The notes under the pieces are model-generated. The model was not told where the DNA came from. It saw only the letters and a program-made list of their open reading frames with translations, and did not search any database. This document shows, one piece after another, positions 27,223-33,871 of a stretch of DNA of 45,988 nt (positions are counted from its first letter, which is position 1; each line of letters begins with the position of its first letter). The DNA lies in NCBI GenBank assembly GCA_017427485.1, contig JAFRSR010000107.1:1-45988 (forward strand), in the 5' to 3' direction. Both the position numbers and the translations under genes were made by a program. The stretch is from Kiritimatiellia bacterium (GTDB taxonomy: Bacteria > Verrucomicrobiota > Kiritimatiellia > RFP12 > UBA1067).

Positions 27223-28617
27223 ATGAAATGGATTTTGTATAACGCGCTGTTCGCCGTCGCCTATGCGGTGATGGTGCCGTCATTTTTGCTGCGCATGAAA
27301 CGGCGCGGCGGCTACCGTGCGCGCTTCTCCGACCGTTTCGGCCGCTATCCTCCCGAAATCCTCACCGCACTCTCCCACGAACCGCGAACCGCGAACCACG
27401 AACCGCGAACCGCGAACCACGAACCGCGAACCGCGAACCACGAACCACGAACCACGAACCACGAACCCCGAATCTCGATCCACGCCGTGAGCGTGGGCGA
27501 GGTGCAGGTGGCGGGGCAGCTCATGCGCGCGCTGCGCGAACGGAAGCCGGGCATCCGATTCGTGTTCTCCACGACGTCCTCGACGGGCTGGAAGACGGCC
27601 GAGCGCGAGGTGACGCCCGCGGACGTGCTGATCTACAACCCGCTCGACTTCGGCGGTTGCGTGAAGCGCGCCCTCAACGCGGTGAAGCCGCGCGCCGTGA
27701 TCCTCACCGAGACGGAGATCTGGCCGAACTTCATCCGCGCGCTCAAGAAGCGCGGCGTGCCGATCTACCTCGTGAACGCCCGCATCTCCGACCGCAGCGC
27801 GCCGCGCTACAGGGCGCTCCGATGGTTCTTCGGGGAGGTGTTCCGCTGCTTCACGAAGATCTACGCGCAGAGCGACCTCGACGCGACGCGCCTGACGGAC
27901 GCGGGGGCGGATCCGGTGACGGTGAGCGTGTCCGGCAGCTTCAAGTTCGACGTGGCGCACCGCAACGGGGCGAAGGAACGGGAGCTTCGCGCTTGGGTGG
28001 GCGACGGCGAGATCCTGCTCGGCGGCAGCACGTGGCCGGGCGAGGACGTGGTGATGCTGAACACCTACAAGCGGCTCCTTGAGAAGCATCCCGGCGTGAA
28101 GCTCGTGATCGCGCCGCGCCATTTCGAGAAGGCGGACGCCGTAGAGGCGAACATTCTTGCTGCAGGGTTTGAGTGCGTGAGGAGGTCGCGCGGAGATACG
28201 TGCTTTGGCGGCGCGCGCGGGGCGCGTGCCCTACCAGTCTACTTGGCCGATACGACGGGCGAGCTGATGGGGCTCTTCGGCATATCTTCCGTCGCGTTCG
28301 TGGGCAAGAGCCTCTGCGAGCACGGATCGCAGAACATGATCGAACCCTGCCTCTGCGGCGTCGCGACGGTGGTGGGGCCGTATACGGAGAACTTCCGTCC
28401 CGTGATGAGCGACCTGCTCGCGGCGGACGCGCTCGTGCAGACACCCGACGCGGACACGCCCGAGGCGCGCGCGGCGTCCGTGGAGACGGAGCTTCTGCGC
28501 TTCTTCGACGATCCCGAGCGCCGTGCCGCGTATGGCGATCGTGCGCGGGCGGCCGTCACCCGCCGCTGTGGCGTGGTGGGGCGGTGCGCGGATGAACTAC
28601 TGGAGGCGCTGGGATGA
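27223..28617 (+). CDS. waaA: 3-deoxy-D-manno-octulosonic acid (KDO) transferase
   Basis: The 464-residue GT30 enzyme transfers KDO from CMP-KDO to lipid A precursor at the inner membrane. It has an N-terminal membrane anchor (LYNALFAVAYAVMVPSFLL), ISIHAVSVGEVQVA, FVFSTTSSTGWKTAE, LTETEIWPNFI, VNARISDRS and the SVAFVGKSL-x-EHGSQNMIEP nucleotide-binding end. It is some 40 residues longer than the E. coli enzyme. Two in-frame insertions account for this: a heptapeptide minisatellite (residues 52-83, HEPRTAN units) and a palindromic element at 28207-28236 (about residues 329-338). Both lie between core motifs. No good Shine-Dalgarno precedes the ATG. The stop overlaps the next gene as ATGA. Confidence 0.93.
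   Translation: MKWILYNALFAVAYAVMVPSFLLRMKRRGGYRARFSDRFGRYPPEILTALSHEPRTANHEPRTANHEPRTANHEPRTTNHEPRISIHAVSVGEVQVAGQLMRALRERKPGIRFVFSTTSSTGWKTAEREVTPADVLIYNPLDFGGCVKRALNAVKPRAVILTETEIWPNFIRALKKRGVPIYLVNARISDRSAPRYRALRWFFGEVFRCFTKIYAQSDLDATRLTDAGADPVTVSVSGSFKFDVAHRNGAKERELRAWVGDGEILLGGSTWPGEDVVMLNTYKRLLEKHPGVKLVIAPRHFEKADAVEANILAAGFECVRRSRGDTCFGGARGARALPVYLADTTGELMGLFGISSVAFVGKSLCEHGSQNMIEPCLCGVATVVGPYTENFRPVMSDLLAADALVQTPDADTPEARAASVETELLRFFDDPERRAAYGDRARAAVTRRCGVVGRCADELLEALG
27376..27471 (+). repeat. In-frame 21-bp minisatellite in waaA (HEPRTAN units)
   Basis: Three perfect copies of a 21-bp unit coding HEPRTAN, one copy with T for A (HEPRTTN), then a partial HEPR. At a finer scale it is a run of GAACCGC and GAACCAC heptamers. 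It lies between the membrane anchor and the first GT30 motif, where extra length is probably tolerated. Confidence 0.95.
28207..28236 (-). repeat. In-frame palindromic element in waaA
   Basis: A 30-bp stretch which on the minus strand begins TGGTAGGGCACGC and ends GCGCGCCGCC. It aligns without gaps to the element in ispE (32995-33024). It encodes roughly GARGARALPV in the protein, just before the nucleotide-binding region. Confidence 0.65.
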
Positions 28618-30251
28618 GGTTTCGTCGTCCAGATTCGCCGCGTTCGCAGCTGATCCTGTATCTTGCCATCGGAGGGGTGCTGGCGCTCGCGGCGGCGGCC
28701 GTTCTGACCATTTGGCTGCGCGCCCGTTCGGTGGCGTCCGCGTCGGCGCAGGACGAAGCGGATGAGGGAACGGGAGAGATTGCCCATCGTGCGGACGCGG
28801 ACTTTCCCGAAGGCGGCGTGACGACGATGGACGACCGTCCCGTGGACACGGGTTATCGGTTCCGCCATGTGCGTTTGTACCCGGCCTGCATCGCGATGCT
28901 TCTGAAACCATCCGCGCAGTCCGCGCGCGTGGTCGGCGCCGAGGCGACGTTCTACCGCAAGCCATTTGAAGGGGCAGGTTTGCAGGTGCTGGCGGCTACG
29001 AACACTTCCTCCGCGGCCGAAATCGTGCTTGTCGCTTCCCAGCCCGACTGGCTGAAGGGGACGGATTTCCCGACGGCGAATGACTGGCCCGGCATCGTGG
29101 GGGCGCGTGCGCCGGACGGCCTGGTGGCGCTGCACATCGACGCGCGTCGGTTGTCGCGCGGGCGACTGAAGGGCATTCTCTCCGAGTTCCGAGCTGCGGT
29201 CGGGCCTTATCTCCTGTGGTGCATCGGCGCGCACGATTACGTCGTGACGGGCGCGGCGGACGTGTCGGCGGACAAGATATTCGATCTCTTTGCCAACGAA
29301 AAGGCGGCGGAGGCCTTCGCCACGGCGGGCATCTACACGCCGTCGGACGTGTTCACGTGCTACATGGGACGTGACGTGGAGATCGAGCCGGGGCTGAAAG
29401 AGGTCCCCGTGGTCGAGCGGCAGACCGTTTCCTGGAAGGACGCGCGTCAGTCGCTTGGGGAGCTTTCCGAGAAAGACGCCACCTTCGTGCGGGCCTCCGT
29501 GCTCACGCCCTACTACATTCCCCCGATGCCGTGGTACCGGCAGGGAGGTGCGGAATTCGAAGTTTTTGCCAGGACAACGAACGCCATTATGATCGTGCAG
29601 GCCGCACGGCGCGAGTTCCTCGCGGGATTCGACGACATCGGCAAGGGCATTTCCACGAATGCGCTCGCCCGCTGGACGACGGCGGCGAAGATCAGTCCGC
29701 GCGATCCGCTGTTGCGCGGGCTGGTGGACGTGGTTGACTTGAAGGGACGGCAGTTCCTGCGCGCCGGCAATGTCAAGGGCGCTTTGGGATGCTTTGAGAA
29801 GCTTCTGCTCATTAGCCCTGACGACCCCGCCATCGTGCACAACTATGGCGTCTGCCTGAAGAAGGGCGGACAGATGGAGATGGCCGCCCAGGTGTTCGCC
29901 CGCGCCGTCGAACTTGATCCGGAGACGGACGCCCATCGCCTGGAACTGGTGGAGTGCTGCGCGGCGAGCGGCCACGAGTACGATGCCGTGCGGGTGCTCG
30001 ACGTGCTCATCCTGCGGCACCCGGACGATCCGGCCTTGAAGTTGCGCGCAGCCAAGCTTCTCAGCATGCGGAAGCCCAAGGTGCGCAACACGGACCGTGC
30101 GGTGCGTCTCGCCGAAGACGCGGCGGTGCAGACGGGCTGGAAGGACCGTGCGTACGTGCTCGGACTGGCGGACGTTTACATCGAATGCGGCCGCGTGATG
30201 GACGGCGTCCATCTCAAGCGGAAGATGAAGGACATGAAATTTGACCGTTGA
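28614..30251 (+). CDS. Membrane-anchored TPR protein
   Basis: The 545-residue protein has a single N-terminal membrane anchor (about residues 12-36). A middle domain of about 200 residues includes AVGPYLLWCIGAHDYVVTGA and GIYTPSDVFTCYMG, which recalls the non-catalytic part of fused spermidine synthase-like membrane proteins. C-terminal TPR repeats run from about residue 365 (FLRAGNVKGALGCFEKLLLI-SPDD, then MAAQVFARAVELDPE). No methyltransferase or aminopropyltransferase site is visible, so an enzymatic role is not supported. It overlaps waaA by ATGA, and a place in envelope assembly is suggested only by that neighbourhood. Confidence 0.65.
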   Translation: MRFRRPDSPRSQLILYLAIGGVLALAAAAVLTIWLRARSVASASAQDEADEGTGEIAHRADADFPEGGVTTMDDRPVDTGYRFRHVRLYPACIAMLLKPSAQSARVVGAEATFYRKPFEGAGLQVLAATNTSSAAEIVLVASQPDWLKGTDFPTANDWPGIVGARAPDGLVALHIDARRLSRGRLKGILSEFRAAVGPYLLWCIGAHDYVVTGAADVSADKIFDLFANEKAAEAFATAGIYTPSDVFTCYMGRDVEIEPGLKEVPVVERQTVSWKDARQSLGELSEKDATFVRASVLTPYYIPPMPWYRQGGAEFEVFARTTNAIMIVQAARREFLAGFDDIGKGISTNALARWTTAAKISPRDPLLRGLVDVVDLKGRQFLRAGNVKGALGCFEKLLLISPDDPAIVHNYGVCLKKGGQMEMAAQVFARAVELDPETDAHRLELVECCAASGHEYDAVRVLDVLILRHPDDPALKLRAAKLLSMRKPKVRNTDRAVRLAEDAAVQTGWKDRAYVLGLADVYIECGRVMDGVHLKRKMKDMKFDR

Positions 30252-30283
30252 ACCATTCCTAAACAACCGAAAAGGATAAGAAA

Positions 30284-31300
30284 ATGAAGAAGATGAACCA
30301 GGCGGAAAAGGAACGTGCCGCGAAAGTCGGCAAGAAACTGAACGTCAAGGCCTACATCAAGGCCGAGATTGAGGCGATACGCGCCCAGGTGGGCGACAAG
30401 AAGGTGCTGCTGGCGATGTCCGGCGGCGTCGACAGCTCCGTGTGCGCGGTGCTGCTCCACAAGGCCATCGGCAAGAACCTCACGTGCGTGTTCGTGGACC
30501 ACGGCTGCATGCGCCTCAACGAGGCGAAGGAAGTCAAGAAGGTCTTCAAGGGCAAGTTCGGCATCAACCTCATCCAGATCGACGCCGAGAAGCGGTTCCT
30601 CGACAAGGCGAAGGGCATCACCGACCCCGAGCTCAAGCGCAAGTGCATCGGCGGCGAGTTCATCCAGGTGTTCGCCGACGTCGCGCGCGACCTCAAGAAG
30701 AAGCTCGGCGACATCGAGTTCCTCGGCCAGGGCACGATCTACCCGGACATCATCGAGTCCGGCGTGGGTGGCAACAAGGCCGTGAAGGCGCACCACAACG
30801 TGGGCGGCCTTCCCAAGGACATCCTCTTCAAGGGACTCGTCGAGCCTGTCAAGTACCTCTACAAGGACGAGGTGCGTAAGGTGGGCAAGGCGCTCGGCAT
30901 CCCCGACGAGATGGTCATGCGCCAGCCGTTCCCGGGTCCGGGCCTCGCGGTGCGCTGCATTGGCGAGCTCACGAAGGAGAAGCTCGACATCCTCCGCCAG
31001 GCGGACTTCATCTTCCGCGACGAGATGCACAAGGCCGGCCTCGACAAGAAGGCCCAGCAGTTCTTCGCGATCAACACGAACGTGAAGAGCGTGGGCGTGA
31101 AGAACGGCGCGCGCACGTTCGGCTACGTGATCGCCATCCGCGCGATCTCCACGAGCCAGTTCGTGAAGGCCGGCGTCGTCCCGCTGCCGTTCGCCTTCGT
31201 CACGAAGGTGGCCGAGAAGATCGCCACGAAGGTCAAGGGCGCCAACCGCGTGGTGTGGGACATCACGCCGAAGCCCCCGGCCACGATCGAGTGGGAGTGA
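30284..31300 (+). CDS. guaA: GMP synthase ATP-pyrophosphatase subunit without glutaminase domain
   Basis: The 338-residue protein corresponds to the C-terminal two thirds of bacterial GuaA. The PP-loop SGGVDSSVCAVL is near residue 46, GQGTIYPDIIESG and KAHHNVGGLP bind XMP, and the dimerisation domain ends with the standard PPATIEWE. It should amidate XMP to GMP. The N-terminal class I glutamine amidotransferase domain of the usual one-chain enzyme is missing; the ORF opens with MKKMNQAEKERAAKVGKKLN. A separate glutaminase subunit, as in archaea, or use of free ammonia is implied. AAGGAT lies before the ATG. The gene is followed after 3 nt by the PPi-phosphofructokinase. Confidence 0.92.
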   Translation: MKKMNQAEKERAAKVGKKLNVKAYIKAEIEAIRAQVGDKKVLLAMSGGVDSSVCAVLLHKAIGKNLTCVFVDHGCMRLNEAKEVKKVFKGKFGINLIQIDAEKRFLDKAKGITDPELKRKCIGGEFIQVFADVARDLKKKLGDIEFLGQGTIYPDIIESGVGGNKAVKAHHNVGGLPKDILFKGLVEPVKYLYKDEVRKVGKALGIPDEMVMRQPFPGPGLAVRCIGELTKEKLDILRQADFIFRDEMHKAGLDKKAQQFFAINTNVKSVGVKNGARTFGYVIAIRAISTSQFVKAGVVPLPFAFVTKVAEKIATKVKGANRVVWDITPKPPATIEWE

Positions 31301-31303
31301 GAC

Positions 31304-32497
31304 ATGAAGGCGAAATCCGCGGTTAACATGGTGATCGCCCAGTCGGGCGGTCCCTCCATGGTCATCAACCAGTCCCTCGTCGGCGCGGTGCTCGCCGCCC
31401 GCGCCGCGAAGGGCGTCGGCAAGATCCTCGGCGCGCGCCATGGCATCGCCGGCATCCTCGCGGGCGACTACGTGGACCTGCGCAAGCCGTCCGTCGCGAA
31501 GCTGAACGCCATCGCCGACACGCCGAGCTCCGCGCTCGGCAGCTGCCGGCTCAAGCCGTCGGCGGACGACTGCCGCAAGATCTTCGAGGCGTTCCGTCGC
31601 CGGAAGGTCGGCTATTTCTTCTACATCGGCGGGAACGACTCGGCGGACGCCGCGCGCATCGTCGCGGAGGAGGCGGAGAAGGCGGGCTACCCGCTCGTCT
31701 GCTACCACATCCCCAAGACGATCGACAACGACCTGCGCAGCTGCGACCACACGCCGGGTTTCGGCTCGGCCGCGCGGTTCGTGGCATGCGCGCTCAAGGG
31801 CGACGACCTCGACAACCGCGCGCTCGGCGGCGTGAAGATCGACGTGATCATGGGACGCGACGCGGGCTTCCTCACGGCGGCCTCCGCGCTCGCCCGCGAG
31901 AACCGCGGGGACGGTCCGCACCTCATCTACCTGCCGGAGCGTCCGTTCTCGCTTGAGGGATTCGTCAAGGATGTGCAGGCCGTGATGAAGAAGGAGGGCC
32001 GTTGCGTGGTGGCCGTGTCGGAAGGCATCCGCGACGCGCAGGGCGAACTCTTCGCGAAGAAGTTCGCGGGCGGCGAACGCGACTCCCACGGCAACCTCCA
32101 GCTCTCGGGCACCGGTGCGCTCGGCGACTTCCTCGCGAAGCACCTGAAGGCCGAGGCGGGCGTTTCGCGCGTGCGTGCGGACACCTTCGGCTACCTCCAG
32201 CGTTCGTTCCCGGGCATTGCCTCGAAGACCGACCAGAAGGAGGCGCGCGCCGCCGGCGCCGCTGCCGTGAAGGCCGCGCTGAAGGGCGCGCTCACGAAAG
32301 GCACGATCGCCATTGTGCGCAAGCCGGGCGCGAAGTACGCCGTCACGTTCGAGGCGCAGCCCGTCGCGAACGCCGCGAAGTACACGCGTAGCGTGCCGGA
32401 CGCGTTCATCGCGCCGAACGGACACGACGTGACGAAGGCGTTCCTCGCCTACGCGCGTCCGATCGTCGGTGACCTGCCGCACAGCGAGCTCCTCTAA
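31304..32497 (+). CDS. pfp: Diphosphate-dependent phosphofructokinase
   Basis: The 397-residue enzyme of the PfkA superfamily catalyses reversible fructose 6-phosphate phosphorylation with PPi. It carries the PPi-type motifs: IAQSGGPSMVIN at the N-terminus, GGNDSADAA in place of the ATP-type GGDGS, PKTIDNDL with the Lys that excludes ATP, and MGRDAGFLTAASAL for substrate binding. The length and the late segment SFPGIASKTDQKEA match the non-allosteric PPi group common in PVC bacteria and spirochaetes. GGGAG precedes the ATG, 3 nt after the GMP synthase stop. Use of PPi would save ATP in sugar fermentation. Confidence 0.92.
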   Translation: MKAKSAVNMVIAQSGGPSMVINQSLVGAVLAARAAKGVGKILGARHGIAGILAGDYVDLRKPSVAKLNAIADTPSSALGSCRLKPSADDCRKIFEAFRRRKVGYFFYIGGNDSADAARIVAEEAEKAGYPLVCYHIPKTIDNDLRSCDHTPGFGSAARFVACALKGDDLDNRALGGVKIDVIMGRDAGFLTAASALARENRGDGPHLIYLPERPFSLEGFVKDVQAVMKKEGRCVVAVSEGIRDAQGELFAKKFAGGERDSHGNLQLSGTGALGDFLAKHLKAEAGVSRVRADTFGYLQRSFPGIASKTDQKEARAAGAAAVKAALKGALTKGTIAIVRKPGAKYAVTFEAQPVANAAKYTRSVPDAFIAPNGHDVTKAFLAYARPIVGDLPHSELL

Positions 32498-32504
32498 CCC
32501 AGCC

Positions 32505-33266
32505 ATGCGCCTCGCCGCCCACGCCAAGGTCAACCTCACGCTGGAGGTCCTCGGGACGCGTCCCGACGGCTACCACGAGCTACGAAGCGTCGTGGCGGAG
32601 ATCCCGCTCCACGACGACGTGGAACTGCTGGACGCGCCGGCGGGCGAGGTGACGGTGGAGATGTCGGGCGACGGCATGGAGGCGCCGTGCGTACCGTGCG
32701 AGGAAAACCTCGCCGTACGCGCGGCGCGCGCGCTTGCCGCGGCGGCAGGCGTGCCGCGCGGCGTGCGCATCCGCATCGTCAAACGCATCCCCGTAGGTGC
32801 GGGGCTGGGCGGCGGGTCGGCGGATGCCGCTGCCGTGCTGAACGGCCTCAACGAGTTGTGGAGGTTGAAACTGCCGAAGGATCGGTTGTGCGCCATCGGC
32901 GCAGAGGTGGGGTCGGATGTGCCTGCGCTCGTGTTGGGCGGCGTGGTGCTGATGGAGGGGCGTGGGGAGCGGGTGCGGGTGTGGGATGCGGGCGAGCGGC
33001 GCGCTCGGCGAGCGCGCCCTACCATGGGGAGGCCATTCGATGAGCGGTTTGTGTTGCGTGTGCCGCCCGTCAATGCCTCCACCGCGCGCGTGTATGCGGA
33101 GTTCCGGCCGGAGGATTGCGGGAAGTTCCGCAACGACCTTCAGCCGGCGGCGTGTCGTCTCTATCCGGCAATCGCGGAGACGATCGCGGAGATGGAGGCG
33201 GAAGGCCTAGAGGATGTTCAGATGACCGGCAGCGGCAGTGCCGTGTTCGGGTGGAGGAAGGAGTAG
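32505..33266 (+). CDS. ispE: 4-diphosphocytidyl-2-C-methyl-D-erythritol kinase
   Basis: The 253-residue GHMP kinase of the non-mevalonate isoprenoid pathway. AKVNLTLEVLGTRPDGYHEL is the IspE N-terminal motif, IPVGAGLGGGSADAAAVL the ATP-binding loop, and QMTGSGSAVFG the C-terminal GHMP motif. GSDVPALV carries the catalytic Asp. An in-frame palindrome at 32995-33024 adds the Arg/Ala-rich segment ERRARRARPT at about residues 164-173, between core strands. The start at 32505 matches family N-termini; no Shine-Dalgarno is visible, so translation may depend on coupling to pfp 7 nt upstream. It is followed by pth after 2 nt. Confidence 0.92.
   Translation: MRLAAHAKVNLTLEVLGTRPDGYHELRSVVAEIPLHDDVELLDAPAGEVTVEMSGDGMEAPCVPCEENLAVRAARALAAAAGVPRGVRIRIVKRIPVGAGLGGGSADAAAVLNGLNELWRLKLPKDRLCAIGAEVGSDVPALVLGGVVLMEGRGERVRVWDAGERRARRARPTMGRPFDERFVLRVPPVNASTARVYAEFRPEDCGKFRNDLQPAACRLYPAIAETIAEMEAEGLEDVQMTGSGSAVFGWRKE
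32995..33024 (-). repeat. In-frame palindromic element in ispE
   Basis: The core at 32998-33018 is a perfect palindrome: GGCGCGCTCG, one base, CGAGCGCGCC. On the minus strand the 30-bp element begins TGGTAGGGCGCGC. It encodes Arg/Ala-rich residues that IspE relatives do not need. Confidence 0.75.
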
Positions 33267-33268
33267 AG

Positions 33269-33865
33269 ATGAAAGTCATTGCGGGATTGGGCAATCCGGG
33301 CGCGCAGTACGCGAACACGCCACACTCGATCGGGTTCGAGGTAGCGAACGCCATCGCGCAGGAGATCGGTGCGACATGGCAGGCGTCGGCGTCGTTCAAG
33401 GGCGAGCTGGCGTCGGGCCTGTTCGCGGGTCAGAAGGTGCTGCTCCTGAAGCCGATGACGTTCATGAACCTCTCGGGGGATTCCGTGGCGCCGGTCGTGC
33501 GTTACCACAACGCGACGCCGGCGGACTTGCTCGTGATTTCAGACGACATCGACCTGCCGGTGGGGCGCCTCCGCATCCGCGTGGGTGGCAGCGCGGGCGG
33601 ACACAACGGCCTCAAGAGCGTGATCGAGCGCGTGGGCACTCCTCTCTTCACGCGTCTGCGCGTGGGCGTGGGACGCGACGCGCGCGACCGGGCGCAGGTG
33701 ATCGGCCACGTGCTCGGGAAGTTCGACCCCGCCTCGCGCACGGTGATGGACGAAGTGGTGAAGGCGGCCGTGCAGGCGGCGGCGGCCATCATCTCCACCA
33801 CGCCCCAGGCGGCGATGAACGCCTGGAACGGCTGGTCCGCCATACCTCCAACCCCTCACGACTGA
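33269..33865 (+). CDS. pth: Peptidyl-tRNA hydrolase
   Basis: The 198-residue enzyme recycles peptidyl-tRNA by cutting the ester bond. Key motifs are intact: GLGNPGAQYANTPHSIGFEV with the catalytic His, KPMTFMNLSGDSV with the substrate Asn, ISDDIDLPVGRLRIR with the catalytic Asp, and GGSAGGHNGLKS. AAGGAG spans the end of ispE and precedes the ATG. The ispE-pth neighbourhood is common in bacteria. Confidence 0.95.
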   Translation: MKVIAGLGNPGAQYANTPHSIGFEVANAIAQEIGATWQASASFKGELASGLFAGQKVLLLKPMTFMNLSGDSVAPVVRYHNATPADLLVISDDIDLPVGRLRIRVGGSAGGHNGLKSVIERVGTPLFTRLRVGVGRDARDRAQVIGHVLGKFDPASRTVMDEVVKAAVQAAAAIISTTPQAAMNAWNGWSAIPPTPHD

Positions 33866-33871
33866 CATGCC

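Noticed and set aside
27376..27471. Repeat run in waaA considered as a small CRISPR array
   Set aside because: Units are contiguous with no spacers, keep the reading frame and lie within a conserved gene; no cas genes are in the window.
30176..32539. 787-codon minus-strand frame opposite the GMP synthase and PPi-phosphofructokinase genes
   Set aside because: It spans two well-supported genes on the other strand and has a composition of a frame shadow.
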